This document shows positions 16,182 to 25,270 of a DNA stretch of 64,000 bases, piece after piece. The DNA lies in assembly GCF_016907275.1 (NCBI RefSeq), contig NZ_JAFBBP010000001.1, positions 2,098,001 through 2,162,000 on the forward strand, read 5' to 3'. Within the stretch, counting starts at the first letter, position 1. Each line of letters starts with the position of its first letter. Position numbers and translations under genes: made by a program. The stretch comes from Micromonospora luteifusca. Its GTDB lineage: Bacteria > Actinomycetota > Actinomycetes > Mycobacteriales > Micromonosporaceae. The notes under the pieces are model-generated. The model saw only the letters and a list, made by a program, of their open reading frames with translations, was not told where the DNA came from and ran no database searches.

Positions 16182-17395
16182 TCGTGGATGACAAGCTGCG
16201 TACGCCGGGAGCGGTCCGGGACGCCGAGCGCTGGACTGCGCACAACTACCACCCGCTGCCGGTGGTGATCTCGTCCGCGGAGGGCGCCTGGCTCACCGAC
16301 GTGGACGGCCGCCGCTACCTGGACTGCCTGGCCGGCTACTCCGCGCTGAACTTCGGTCACCGGCATCCGCAGTTGATCGCCGCCGCACACGCACAGTTGG
16401 ATCGGCTCACGCTGACCAGCCGGGCGTTCATCCACGACCAGTTCGCCGACTTCTGTCGGGAGCTGGCCGAGCTGTGCGGCAAGGACCTGGTGCTGCCGAT
16501 GAACACCGGCGCCGAGGCGGTGGAGACCGGGATCAAGGTAGCCCGCAAGTGGGGCTACCAGGTCAAGGGCGTGCCCGCCGGCCAGGCCAACATCGTGGTC
16601 GCCGAGGGTAACTTCCACGGCCGGACCACCACCATCGTGAGCTTCTCCACCGACGAGGACGCCCGCGCCGACTTCGGGCCGTACACCCCGGGGTTCACGG
16701 TCGTGCCGTACGGCGATCTGGACGCGCTGACCGCCGCGATCGACGAGAACACCGTTGCCGTGCTGCTGGAGCCGATCCAGGGCGAGCAGGGTGTGGTGGT
16801 GCCACCGGAGGGCTACCTGCCGGGCGTACGACAGGTCTGCACCGAACGCGACGTGCTCTTCATCGCCGACGAGATCCAGTCCGGCCTGGGGCGTACCGGC
16901 GCGACCTTCGCCTGTGACCACGAGGGCGTCGTGCCGGACATGTACCTGCTCGGCAAGGCGCTCGGCGGCGGCATCGTGCCGGTCTCCGCCGTGGCCGCGA
17001 ACTCCGACGTGCTGGGCGTGCTCAAGCCCGGCCAGCACGGCTCCACCTTCGGCGGCAACCCGCTCGCCTGCGCGGTCGCGATCGAGGTGGTGCGGCTGCT
17101 GGCCACCGGCGAGTTCCAGCGCCGCTCGGCCGAGCTGGGTGAACGGCTGCGGGCCGGCCTGGAAGGGCTGCTCGGCAAGGGCCTGGTGGCGGTGCGCGTG
17201 CGCGGCCTGTGGGCCGGTCTGGACATCGACCCGGCGCTGATGAGCGGGCGGGAGGCGTGTGAACGGCTCGCCGACCGGGGCGTGCTCGCCAAGGACACCC
17301 ACGGATCCACCATCCGGCTCGCCCCACCGCTGGTGATCACCGAGGAGGAGATCGACCTGGCGGTGGCCAAGCTCGCCGAGGTGCTGGCCAGCTGA
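16178..17395 (+). CDS. rocD: Ornithine aminotransferase
   Basis: A 405-residue class-III PLP aminotransferase that moves the delta-amino group of ornithine to 2-oxoglutarate, giving glutamate-5-semialdehyde. Motifs: NTGAEAVETGIKVARKW (PLP phosphate region), GNFHGRT, LLEPIQGEQGVVVPP, IADEIQSGLGRTG with the PLP Asp, and LLGKALGGG with the Schiff-base Lys. HGSTFGGNPLAC matches ornithine rather than acetylornithine enzymes. It is coupled to the upstream arginine hydrolase by the GTGA overlap at 16178-16181. Both steps together would take arginine to the proline/glutamate pathway. A nested palindrome follows the gene. Confidence 0.92.
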   Translation: MIVDDKLRTPGAVRDAERWTAHNYHPLPVVISSAEGAWLTDVDGRRYLDCLAGYSALNFGHRHPQLIAAAHAQLDRLTLTSRAFIHDQFADFCRELAELCGKDLVLPMNTGAEAVETGIKVARKWGYQVKGVPAGQANIVVAEGNFHGRTTTIVSFSTDEDARADFGPYTPGFTVVPYGDLDALTAAIDENTVAVLLEPIQGEQGVVVPPEGYLPGVRQVCTERDVLFIADEIQSGLGRTGATFACDHEGVVPDMYLLGKALGGGIVPVSAVAANSDVLGVLKPGQHGSTFGGNPLACAVAIEVVRLLATGEFQRRSAELGERLRAGLEGLLGKGLVAVRVRGLWAGLDIDPALMSGREACERLADRGVLAKDTHGSTIRLAPPLVITEEEIDLAVAKLAEVLAS

Positions 17396-17411
17396 CGGAC
17401 CTCGCGGGCCA

Positions 17412-17495
17412 AGATCTGCGCAACTACCGGGAAAGTGCTGCCTCGACACCATCCGAGGCAGCACTTTCCCTGTTCCTGTGCGGGTCCTCACCGGC
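17412..17495. repeat. Nested palindrome, decayed copy (same family as 50623-50698)
   Basis: A perfect 17-bp inner stem GGGAAAGTGCTGCCTCG (17429-17445) pairs with 17454-17470. The preceding AGATCTGCGCAACTACC matches the outer arm of the element at 50623 at most positions. The expected right outer arm after 17471 (TGTTCCTGTGCGGGTCC) has diverged. It lies between two convergent genes and is likely to stop transcription from both sides. Confidence 0.75.
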
Positions 17496-17528
17496 TGCGG
17501 CGGCAGCGCGGCGGCAGCGCGGGGCGGG

Positions 17529-18683
17529 TCAGGGACGGGGTAGGCGCATGGCCATCGTCGGGGCTTCAGCCATCACCGAGGTCGGGGTGAACGGGGCACC
17601 GGCGGGCAGTTCCTCGGCCCGACCGATCTGCACGCCCGGGTAGAGCTCCACCATGTCGTTCTCACCCAACACCCGGGACTGCTGCGGTGCCAGGGGGATC
17701 CGCTCCGACTCGGTCATCGAACCGGCCGGACGGATGCCGGAGCCGTTGGTGCTGACGTCGGTCACGATGACCTCGCCAACCCGCAGCTCGAAGCGGACGT
17801 GGCCACGACTGATCCACCGCCGGGCCTCGTCGTTGAGCCACTGCCCGAGCATGATGCCGCCGTCCTGCTCGGGGGCCCGACCGGCCACCACCGGCTGCTC
17901 CTCGCTGAGCACGAACCGCCGCCGGACCAGGCCGCCGACGCGCACCGCGAGCACCTCCGTACGCGGCCGCGGGCCCCCGTCACCGAGCCGTGCGCCGTGC
18001 CGGGGGCAGGTCGGTACGCCATTGCGCAGCGCGGGCGGCGGCTGCGCGGCGGGGCTGCGGTCGGCACCCCCGGCCAGGTCGGCGAACGCGCCGCCCCCAC
18101 CACCGCTGCCGAACAACGCGCAGCCCGATTCCGGGCAGCGCCACTGGCGGGCCAGCAACTTGGCCCCGGTCGGCGACCGCTTGCCGGTGACCGGCGCGTG
18201 TCCGCCACCGACGTGCGCGATGAACGCCGGCCCACCGGCTCCCGGCACCGGGGCGAGCACCCGACCGGGCTGCTCGACCAGCCACGGGAACCGTCCGCGC
18301 AGCCCGTCGAAGCGGACCCGACTGAGCACCGGCAGTCCGAGCAGGTCGGCGACCTCCAACATCCGGTCGCCCGGGTTGTCGAGCACCTCGACGAGCCCGT
18401 CGTCGGCCCAGCGGCGGACCACCATCCGCTCGTTGGAGGTCAGGTCGGCGTCGGAGAGCAGCGCCCGGTGCACCACCGCGTAGACCTGGACGCTGTCCTC
18501 CTCCAGCTCGCGGGAGAGCGCGTCGATGACCATGCCGAGCCGGAGCAGGCTGGCTGGCCGGCCACCGTCGATGTCCTGGTAGCGGATCACCTCGGCCAGG
18601 TCGAGCACTGCCCGGGCCAGCGACGGGTCCGTGCAGACCCGCCCCTCGATGGCGTCCAGAACCTTGCTGATCTCGAATCTCAT
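17529..18683 (-). CDS. FHA domain protein
   Basis: A 384-residue protein. The N-terminal half (MRFEISKVLDAIEGRVCTD to about 140) is helical and not recognised. A middle zinc-binding-like patch has CPESGC (about 187-192) and a later CPRHG. The C-terminal FHA domain (about 255-365) has RRWISRGHVRFEL and VTDVSTNGSGIRP, the phosphothreonine-binding Ser-x-x-His and Asn-Gly motifs. FHA proteins bind Thr-phosphorylated partners, so this is a likely reader for Ser/Thr kinase signalling, for example the kinase at 26269, though no link is shown. ATG 18683 overlaps the PCD stop by 4 bases. Confidence 0.85.
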   Translation of the reverse strand: MRFEISKVLDAIEGRVCTDPSLARAVLDLAEVIRYQDIDGGRPASLLRLGMVIDALSRELEEDSVQVYAVVHRALLSDADLTSNERMVVRRWADDGLVEVLDNPGDRMLEVADLLGLPVLSRVRFDGLRGRFPWLVEQPGRVLAPVPGAGGPAFIAHVGGGHAPVTGKRSPTGAKLLARQWRCPESGCALFGSGGGGGAFADLAGGADRSPAAQPPPALRNGVPTCPRHGARLGDGGPRPRTEVLAVRVGGLVRRRFVLSEEQPVVAGRAPEQDGGIMLGQWLNDEARRWISRGHVRFELRVGEVIVTDVSTNGSGIRPAGSMTESERIPLAPQQSRVLGENDMVELYPGVQIGRAEELPAGAPFTPTSVMAEAPTMAMRLPRP

Positions 18684-18973
18684 GCCGCACTCCGGACGAT
18701 GTCGTCGATCCGCCCGGCCAGCTCGATGTCCCGGTGGGTGACCCCACCGGCCGAGTGCGTGACACAGCGGAAGGTCAGGGTCCGCCATCGAATGTCGATG
18801 TCGGGATGGTGGTCGAGCTCCTCGGCGACGGCCGCCACCCGGTCGACCACGGCGATGACGTCGGGGAAACTGCCGAGCTGGACCGTGCGACCGATGCCGG
18901 TCGGGTCGCCCGACCAGTCGGTCAACCCGCCCAGCTCTTCTCGCACCGCGTCCGCGGTGAGCAGGTCTGCCAT
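18680..18973 (-). CDS. 4a-hydroxytetrahydrobiopterin dehydratase (pterin carbinolamine dehydratase)
   Basis: A 97-residue PCD/DCoH-fold protein. The family signature EELDHHPDIDIRWRTLTFRC (about 51-70) carries the catalytic His-His-Pro and Asp/Trp, and VTHSAGGVTHRDIELAGRID carries the last His. It recycles pterin cofactor after aromatic hydroxylases or may act in molybdopterin metabolism; no hydroxylase is in the window. Translationally coupled to the FHA gene (ATGA). Confidence 0.92.
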   Translation of the reverse strand: MADLLTADAVREELGGLTDWSGDPTGIGRTVQLGSFPDVIAVVDRVAAVAEELDHHPDIDIRWRTLTFRCVTHSAGGVTHRDIELAGRIDDIVRSAA

Positions 18974-19078
18974 GACCAGACCCTACCGGTGGAGCATCGG
19001 GCGGGCCGGACACGCCACCACGCGACGGCTCAGCGGCCGGGCACGCCAGCCGGTCCGTCGACGCGGCAGCCGTTCGAG

Positions 19079-20131
19079 TCAGCCGCGCAGCGGCCGGCCC
19101 ACGTCGTGCAGGTGACCGAGTGCCTGCCGGTACGACTCGATCAGCCCGGTCTCGGCGTACGGGATGCCCTGCTCGACGCAGTAGGCGCGCACGATCGGCT
19201 GGGCCCGGCGCAGGTTGGCGCGGGGCATGTTCGGGAAGAGGTGGTGTTCGATCTGGTAGTTGAGCCCGCCCAGCGTGGTGTCCACAAGTCGGCTGCCCCG
19301 TACGTTGCGCGAGGTCAGCACCTGCTTGCGCAGGAAGTCCAGCTCGTCTTCCGCGGTCGGCATCGGCATGCCCTTGTGGTTCGGTGCGAACGCGCAGCCC
19401 ATGTAGAGGCCCCACAGCGCCTGGTGCACGACGGCGAAGAGCAGCGCCTTGACCGGCGACATGACCGCCAACAGCAGCGCCACGTAGCCGACGGTGTGCA
19501 CGACGAGCAGCGCGGCCTCGACCGCCCGGTGCCGCATCGGGGTGGTGTACCGGCCGTCCGGCTCACGCCCGAGGATCGCCCGGATGCTCGCCACGTGCAG
19601 GCTCAGACCCTCCAGCAGGAGCATCGGAAAGAAGAGGTACGCCTGCCGCTTGGCCAGCCAACGGTTGATTCCCCGGGTCTCCAGCGCCTGCTCGGGCGTC
19701 CACACCAGGGCACCCGCGCCGACGTCCGGGTCCTCGTCCTCGTGGTTCGGGTTGGCGTGGTGCCGGTTGTGCTTGTCGACCCACCAGCCGTAGCTGATCC
19801 CCACCGCCACATTGCCGGCGAGCAGCCCCACCAGCTCGCTGGGGCCACGCCGTCGGAACATCTGACGGTGCCCGGCGTCGTGGCCGAGGAACGCGACCTG
19901 TGTGGTGGCCACCGCCATCAGGGCCGCGAGCGGCAGCTGCCACCAGGAGTCGCCGAGCAGGAACACGGCGACCCAGCCGGCCACGAAAGCGCCGAGGGTA
20001 AGCGCGATACGGGTGACGTACCAGCCGGGACGCCGCTCCAGCAGGCCCGCCTGGCTGATCCGTCGGGACAACTGTGCGTAATCACTGCCTCGCCGTCGTA
20101 CCGGCGGTTCCGCCACCGCTCCGAGCGCCAT
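19079..20131 (-). CDS. Membrane fatty acid desaturase
   Basis: A 350-residue di-iron desaturase. The three histidine boxes are HDAGHRQ (84-90), HNRHH (121-125) and QIEHHLFP (about 283). TM pairs are LTLGAFVAGWVAVFLLG and LAALMAVATTQVAFLG, then EAALLVVHTVGYVALLLAV. QIEHHLFP places it with front-end/acyl-lipid desaturases. It would introduce double bonds in membrane lipid acyl chains and so adjust fluidity. ATG 20131 follows CGGGAGC and is chosen over TTG 20185 in the same frame. Its upstream gap holds an inverted repeat. Confidence 0.9.
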   Translation of the reverse strand: MALGAVAEPPVRRRGSDYAQLSRRISQAGLLERRPGWYVTRIALTLGAFVAGWVAVFLLGDSWWQLPLAALMAVATTQVAFLGHDAGHRQMFRRRGPSELVGLLAGNVAVGISYGWWVDKHNRHHANPNHEDEDPDVGAGALVWTPEQALETRGINRWLAKRQAYLFFPMLLLEGLSLHVASIRAILGREPDGRYTTPMRHRAVEAALLVVHTVGYVALLLAVMSPVKALLFAVVHQALWGLYMGCAFAPNHKGMPMPTAEDELDFLRKQVLTSRNVRGSRLVDTTLGGLNYQIEHHLFPNMPRANLRRAQPIVRAYCVEQGIPYAETGLIESYRQALGHLHDVGRPLRG

Positions 20132-20235
20132 TGCTGCTCCCGATCCGCTTGCGCCTGAACCGGGGTGGTTCGGGCTTAATGTCAAGTCTCCTGATCGCCG
20201 TAGCGCTGAGTAACCCCGACAACCCCCGGATGGGA

Positions 20236-20253
20236 GGTAGGGCAGGCCCTACC
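20236..20253. promoter_or_regulatory. Inverted repeat upstream of the desaturase gene
   Basis: GGTAGGGC-AG-GCCCTACC, 8-bp arms with a 2-base centre, lies 105 bases before the desaturase start and 15 bases after the end of the large membrane protein gene. The short centre suits a protein-binding operator better than an RNA hairpin. The regulator is unknown. Confidence 0.45.
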
Positions 20254-20267
20254 CCTACTGGTCCGGC

Positions 20268-23200
20268 TCAGCCCAGCCGGGCGACCGTTGCCCGCAACCG
20301 AGCCAGGTCACGCCGCCTCCGCTCGTAGGTGGCGGCGAGCCCGACCAGCGCCAACCCACCGGCACCCAGGTAGATCCACCGGGGCAGCAGGTCCCAACCT
20401 CGGGCCAGCTCGTGCAGGGCCAACAGCGCCAGCACCCAACCGCCGAGCAGCACCGGCGCCTGCCAACGGCGGGACGCGCCGGCCAGCACCGCGCCCAGCG
20501 CCGCCGCGCCGAGGAGCAGTCGCCGCCACGGCTGCGGGTCACTCCCGGCCAGCACCGACACGAGGCTCGGGAGCAACGCCGCGACCAGCCCCGGGCCGAG
20601 GGCCGGCCAGCTGGTCAGTCCAGGCCGGGTGCGCAGCGCCAGCAGACCCGCGCCGAGGGCGAGCGCCGAGGCCGGAACGGTGTACGCCTCCAGCACGGTC
20701 ACGCCACCCGCGGCCAGCAGCACCCACGCCCCGAGCAGTTCGCTGCCGGCGGCGATCCCGGCGAACGCCCACCGTCGGCCGGCCCGCTCACCCCTGCGCA
20801 GCAGCCGCAGCGCGACGGCCGCGCCCCAGAGCACGCAGACGGTGGCGAGGTGCCGCGCGGCCTCGACGGCGAGCACCGCCGCCACCAACGCCACCGCCTG
20901 GGCGGCAGCGTCCAGCACCCGCCCGACCTGTGCCCGGGCCGGCGTCGCCGGGACCGACTGCGGCAGGGTGATCGCAGCGGCGACGGTCAACACCAGCGCC
21001 GCCACCGCCAGCAGCGGGTACGCCGCCGCCCGCAACGGCAGCCCACCGGCGAGCGGAGCGGTCACCGCCAGTGCGGTCGCCGCACCGACCGCAGCCAGGC
21101 AACCGGTGACACGCACCTCGACCATGCGGGCGCCGACGGCGACGGCAACCGCCACCACCAGCAGCACCCCCTCGGCGGCGAGCGTGCCGGCTCGGGTGGC
21201 CAGCAGACCCACCACACCGGATGCGACAAGCACTACGCCCACCGGTACGGCGATCGGCGCGAGCGCCGCGCGGGGCGCGACCAGAGCGGCGAGCAGCAGC
21301 GCGGCCGACCCGGCGAGCAGGACGGTTGCCGGGAGCACCGGCCACGGCGCACCGACCGCGATGAGCAGCACCGGCAGGGCCGCCGCGACGAACGGTAGTG
21401 CGGGCAGCACCGGAGGACGGATCCGCCGGCCGGCCAGCACGGCGGCCACCGCCAGCACGGCCAGCGCCAACCCGGCGGGAAGCGCCGTCGGATCGGCGAC
21501 GACCGGGGGAACCCCCGCCCATACCCGCCCCGGACTGCCGTACGGCGACACGAGGGCGGTCAGCACCGCAGGCAGGGCCGCCAGGACAGCGACCGCCCCC
21601 AGCGCGCCGCCCGCCGCCAGCAGGCCCGGCCGGGTCGATTCGTGGTCGCCGGCCGCCGACCGGTCCCACCTCGCGACGAGCGCGACGCCCAGCGCTGCCA
21701 GCGCGGCGTACAGCGCAAGGGGTTCATTCCCCGCCGCGACCAGCGGCGCGAGTCCGGGCACGGTCACCGCGACCACGGCGCCAGTCACCGCGTACCCGGT
21801 CAGCTCCACCCGGTGACGACGCGCCGCGAGCACCGCGACCAGCGGCAGCCCGGCGGCGACCAGCGCGAGCCGCGCCTGCCACCAGGGCGGCGCGCCCCCC
21901 GCGAACAGCGCCACCGCCGCCACCCCGGGCAGCGCGAGCTGCGCGACCAGCAGACCCACGCCGGCCACCTGCCGGTACGGCCCGACGCCCCGACGTACGG
22001 CCAGCGCCAGCCCGACCACGGCGATGGTGCCGAGCGCCACCAGGACACCGGTCGCAGTGGCCAGCGCGACCAGCAGCCCGTGCCCGAGCAGGACGGCCGC
22101 ACCGAGCGCGCGGGTACGCAGGGAGGCCGGGCGGACCGCCGGGCGGGCCAGCACGGCGAGCAGCAGCACCACTCCGCCGACCAGGTCGACGGCCACCACC
22201 TGAGGCCAGGAAGCCGTCCAGCTGGCGGGCAGCGCGAGCAGCACCGCCACCGCGCCGGCCGTGGCGAGCACCGCCCGCGCTGCCCGGGGCATCAGCAGCA
22301 CCGTCGCGCCGAGCGCCAACGCCAACGCGGGCGCCAGCTGCCAGCCCCAGCCCAGGTCCGGTCCCGTCCCGGCCCCACGCCACGGCGGCATCGACCGGCC
22401 GACGGCGGCGACCGCGAGCGCTGCGGCGATCAACGCGGCCACCTGCGCCGTGCCAGCCGCGACCAGCAGCGCACCGGCGCGCGCGCCGGCGCGCGCGCCG
22501 GTCCGCCAACCGCCGGCACCGGCCAGCCCCGACCCAACCACCGCCGGCGCAACCGGCCCGGTCGCGTCCGGCAGCAGTCGCACCGCCGCAGCCAGCACGA
22601 GGGCCACCGTCGCCGCCGCGATCAGCAGCAGTGACGGCCGCTGCTCGGCCACCGGGCGCAGCAGGGCGGCGGCGAGCACCGACACCAGCAATCCCGCAGC
22701 CACCGCCCGCAGCGCCCGTCCGCCGACCAGCCAGGCCGCACCGAACCCGGCCAGCGCGACCAGCAACAGCGGCAACCCGGCCAGCAGTGGCGAACCCGCC
22801 GCCCGCCCGAGGAGCAGCGGCACCAGGGCACAGCTTGCGGCACCAACGAGCGCGGCGACGTGACCGATGCCCGCCAGCACCCGGCCGACGAGCTGCGCCA
22901 CGCCTCCCCGGCCGCGCAGCCCGACCAGCACGGCCAGGTTCAGCAGCGCCACCGCCAGCAGGACCACCGCCCAACCGGCCGCACCGGTCTCGGCCTCGAC
23001 GGCGAGCAGCGGCAACACCGGCTGAGCGGCCAGCAGGGCGGCGAACCAGGGCCCGGTCAACCTGCTCCACCGGCCGTACACCACGGCGACCGCCGCGCTG
23101 GCCCCCCCGACCAGCGCGGCGTACCGGCTGCCTGGCCAGCCGGCCACACCGGCCAGGTCCACCGACCAGGCCGCGTAACCGTCCAGCACCACCGACAGCA

Positions 23201-23756
23201 ACCCGACCGCGGCGAACGTCTCCGCCGTGCCCCGCAGCCCCCGGCGGACCAGCAGCAAAGGTACGGCCAGCGCGAGCGCGGTGAACGCGGCCAGGATCAA
23301 GGCCCGCCCGCCGACCCCCACCGCCGCCCAGGCGACCGCGGTGAACACCACCGCCGCGGTACCCAGCAGGAGTCCACCAAGGACGAACAGCAGACCCTGG
23401 ACGGTCCGGGTCGAGGTCTCCGCCGCACCCGGCACCGAATCGGCCGTGACACCCGCAGCAGTGGGCGGCACCGGCCCGACGAGAACCGCGGGACGCGCCA
23501 CCACGGAGGCGGCCACCCCCGCGCGGACGACCGCCGCCAACTCGGCCCGCCGCCGCGACATGGCCGACAGACGTCCAGCCAACTCGGTGTACGTGCGACG
23601 AGCCCGCTCCACCTCCGGCTCGAGCTGGGCGACCTCCCGGCCCAGCCGGCACACCTCAGCGGCGATCGGGTCGGGTGCGCGCCGGCAGCCGGTGCAACCA
23701 GTGCTCAGGTCGGCCGGCGCACCACAGGCCGGGCAGGGATAGCGGGTGTCATCCAC
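20268..23756 (-). CDS. Giant SCO7613-type polytopic membrane protein
   Basis: A 1162-residue protein. Residues 1-25 form a zinc ribbon (CPACGAPADLSTGCTGC). Residues about 30-80 are a charged, coiled-coil-like helix (REVAQLEPEVERARRTYTEL). From about 130 onward it is almost entirely Ala/Leu/Val-rich, with on the order of thirty or more predicted membrane helices separated by short loops. A DUF2157-like character is seen in such proteins. This matches the actinobacterial SCO7613 family, whose function is unknown. Start GTG 23756 gives the zinc ribbon at the very N-terminus; its SD is weak. Long open frames on the opposite strand here are compositional shadows. Confidence 0.85.
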   Translation of the reverse strand: MDDTRYPCPACGAPADLSTGCTGCRRAPDPIAAEVCRLGREVAQLEPEVERARRTYTELAGRLSAMSRRRAELAAVVRAGVAASVVARPAVLVGPVPPTAAGVTADSVPGAAETSTRTVQGLLFVLGGLLLGTAAVVFTAVAWAAVGVGGRALILAAFTALALAVPLLLVRRGLRGTAETFAAVGLLSVVLDGYAAWSVDLAGVAGWPGSRYAALVGGASAAVAVVYGRWSRLTGPWFAALLAAQPVLPLLAVEAETGAAGWAVVLLAVALLNLAVLVGLRGRGGVAQLVGRVLAGIGHVAALVGAASCALVPLLLGRAAGSPLLAGLPLLLVALAGFGAAWLVGGRALRAVAAGLLVSVLAAALLRPVAEQRPSLLLIAAATVALVLAAAVRLLPDATGPVAPAVVGSGLAGAGGWRTGARAGARAGALLVAAGTAQVAALIAAALAVAAVGRSMPPWRGAGTGPDLGWGWQLAPALALALGATVLLMPRAARAVLATAGAVAVLLALPASWTASWPQVVAVDLVGGVVLLLAVLARPAVRPASLRTRALGAAVLLGHGLLVALATATGVLVALGTIAVVGLALAVRRGVGPYRQVAGVGLLVAQLALPGVAAVALFAGGAPPWWQARLALVAAGLPLVAVLAARRHRVELTGYAVTGAVVAVTVPGLAPLVAAGNEPLALYAALAALGVALVARWDRSAAGDHESTRPGLLAAGGALGAVAVLAALPAVLTALVSPYGSPGRVWAGVPPVVADPTALPAGLALAVLAVAAVLAGRRIRPPVLPALPFVAAALPVLLIAVGAPWPVLPATVLLAGSAALLLAALVAPRAALAPIAVPVGVVLVASGVVGLLATRAGTLAAEGVLLVVAVAVAVGARMVEVRVTGCLAAVGAATALAVTAPLAGGLPLRAAAYPLLAVAALVLTVAAAITLPQSVPATPARAQVGRVLDAAAQAVALVAAVLAVEAARHLATVCVLWGAAVALRLLRRGERAGRRWAFAGIAAGSELLGAWVLLAAGGVTVLEAYTVPASALALGAGLLALRTRPGLTSWPALGPGLVAALLPSLVSVLAGSDPQPWRRLLLGAAALGAVLAGASRRWQAPVLLGGWVLALLALHELARGWDLLPRWIYLGAGGLALVGLAATYERRRRDLARLRATVARLG

Positions 23757-23804
23757 CCGGTCATCATCGAGAGCCGACCCGACCGCGGCCCAGAGTGCGC
23801 GTAC

Positions 23805-24125
23805 TCAGAGGCGGGTGTGCTCGTGCACCCAGACGGCGTAGGCGGGATCGCCGCACTCCACCCTCGACACCAGGATCTCCGGCACCTCGTAGGGGTGGCT
23901 GAGCCGGATCTGGTCCACCAACGCGGACAACCGGTCCGGTGCGGTCTTGAACTGCACCGACCATTCGGTGCTGGTCTCCACTCCAGACCGCCACCAGTAC
24001 GTGCTGTCGACCTGACCACCTACTTGTGCGCAGGCGGCGAGCCGGCCGGCAACGGCTGCGGCCGCCAGCACGTCGGCGACCGAACGCGCATCCACCACCG
24101 TCGTCACCACGCAGATCTGCTCCAC
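23805..24125 (-). CDS. cutA: CutA divalent-cation tolerance protein
   Basis: A 106-residue protein with the CutA1 ferredoxin-like fold. Motifs are AGRLAACAQVGGQVDSTYWW (about 27-46), SVQFKTAPDRL, HPYEVPEILVSRVECGDPAYAVWV. CutA forms PII-like trimers and binds copper or other divalent cations; its physiological job is not settled. Start GTG 24125. It lies 48 bases before the giant membrane protein gene on the same strand. Confidence 0.9.
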   Translation of the reverse strand: MEQICVVTTVVDARSVADVLAAAAVAGRLAACAQVGGQVDSTYWWRSGVETSTEWSVQFKTAPDRLSALVDQIRLSHPYEVPEILVSRVECGDPAYAVWVHEHTRL

Positions 24126-24162
24126 GCTCGCACCCTACGCGGCACCATCACGATTAGCCGCC

Positions 24163-24271
24163 TTTCGCTCGCGACTGCGGGGCTCCGCTGCGCTGCACTC
24201 CTCGCGCTCACCGCGCCGAATTTCGCTCGCGACTGCGGGGCTCCGCTGCGCTGCACTCCTCGCGCTCACCG
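24163..24271. repeat. 51-bp direct repeat, two copies, period 58
   Basis: Copies at 24163-24213 and 24221-24271 both start TTTCGCTCGCGACTGCGGGG and end CGCGCTCACCG, and are identical over 51 bases. The second copy contains the last codons and stop of the acyltransferase gene. It looks like a dispersed GC-rich intergenic element duplicated in place. Confidence 0.9.
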
Positions 24272-25270
24272 GTTAGCCGCGATCCAGGTGTCGATCTGCG
24301 CCCACCAGTCGAACAACCAGTCGATGCGTTGCTGCCGTCCGGCCGGTACCTCCTCCGGCGGCACCGACCAGAACCGCATCACGATCCGCTTGTCCATCGG
24401 TAGTTCCCGCCACACGTCGGCGACGGTGAGCATCCGGTCCAGCCCGGTGTGGGCGACGAAGATGACCCCGGCGTCCGGGGCGGCGTCCAGCGCGGCGAGC
24501 ACCCCGCCGGGCTGCGGGGCGAGCACGTGGCGCATCCGCTCGGCGCGCAGGGCCATCCGTTCCAGACCGAGGGACCGTAGCCGGGCGATGGCGCGCAGCC
24601 GCCGTTTGGGGGTGAAGTTGCCGCCCTCGGGGAAGATGACGAACGCGTCGTTGTCGTCCAGATCGCTGGCCAGGTGCCCGACCGAACGGACCGTCTCCTC
24701 GGCGCGCTCCGGTGTCGGAGCGATGAACCGGTTGGGTAACCGGTTGAGCAGCACGTCGATCGCCGGGTCCCACTGGAGGCTGTCCTTGAGGACGATCCGT
24801 GGCTCCCGGTTGAACCAGTTGACCAGGCCGTGGATCAGGATGAACGAGTCGCCCGGCCCGGCGTGCCGGCAGAGCACCAACTCGGGCCGACCCGGCAGCG
24901 CAGTGTCCGGGTCGGTGCCCACCACGTCGATGTGCAAGCGCAGTGTCCATCGGGCCTGCCAGAACAGCACCCGCAGGAACCAGCCGGCCAGCACGTAGTG
25001 TGCGCGCTGGAAAACCGGGGACCGGGCCCGCCAGCCGAAGCCGGAGGCGACCCACAGCACGAAGAGCGCGAGCAGCGCGGCGGCGTCCCAGACCAGGTAG
25101 ACGCAGCCGATCCAGAGCAGCCGCAGCGGGCGCAACCGGCCCGGGACCAGCGGGGAGGCGGCCGCGGCGAGTAGCGCCCAGACCGGCAACGTGGTGACCA
25201 CGACGAACGCGAGCACCACCACGGCGGGGGCGATCAGCAGCCGACGCAGCCACCTGGGGGGCAGCGGCAT
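24266..25270 (-). CDS. Lysophospholipid acyltransferase family (PlsC-like) membrane protein
   Basis: A 334-residue acyltransferase. Two or three N-terminal TM segments (APAVVVLAFVVVTTLPVWALL; LWIGCVYLVWDAAALLALFVLW) come first. The HxxxxD catalytic motif is CRHAGPGDS near 143-151, and IFPEGGNFTPKRR holds the acceptor-binding FPEG. It probably acylates a lysophospholipid or glycolipid at the membrane. Its ATG overlaps the patatin stop (TGATG at 25270), so a deacylase and an acylase are made together: a possible acyl-chain remodelling pair. The last two codons fall inside the 51-bp repeat. Confidence 0.85.
   Translation of the reverse strand: MPLPPRWLRRLLIAPAVVVLAFVVVTTLPVWALLAAAASPLVPGRLRPLRLLWIGCVYLVWDAAALLALFVLWVASGFGWRARSPVFQRAHYVLAGWFLRVLFWQARWTLRLHIDVVGTDPDTALPGRPELVLCRHAGPGDSFILIHGLVNWFNREPRIVLKDSLQWDPAIDVLLNRLPNRFIAPTPERAEETVRSVGHLASDLDDNDAFVIFPEGGNFTPKRRLRAIARLRSLGLERMALRAERMRHVLAPQPGGVLAALDAAPDAGVIFVAHTGLDRMLTVADVWRELPMDKRIVMRFWSVPPEEVPAGRQQRIDWLFDWWAQIDTWIAANR

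Noticed and set aside
21398..23284. 628-codon plus-strand frame inside the giant membrane protein gene
   Set aside because: It is an Arg/Pro/Ala-rich shadow of the real minus-strand membrane protein; no domain and no SD.
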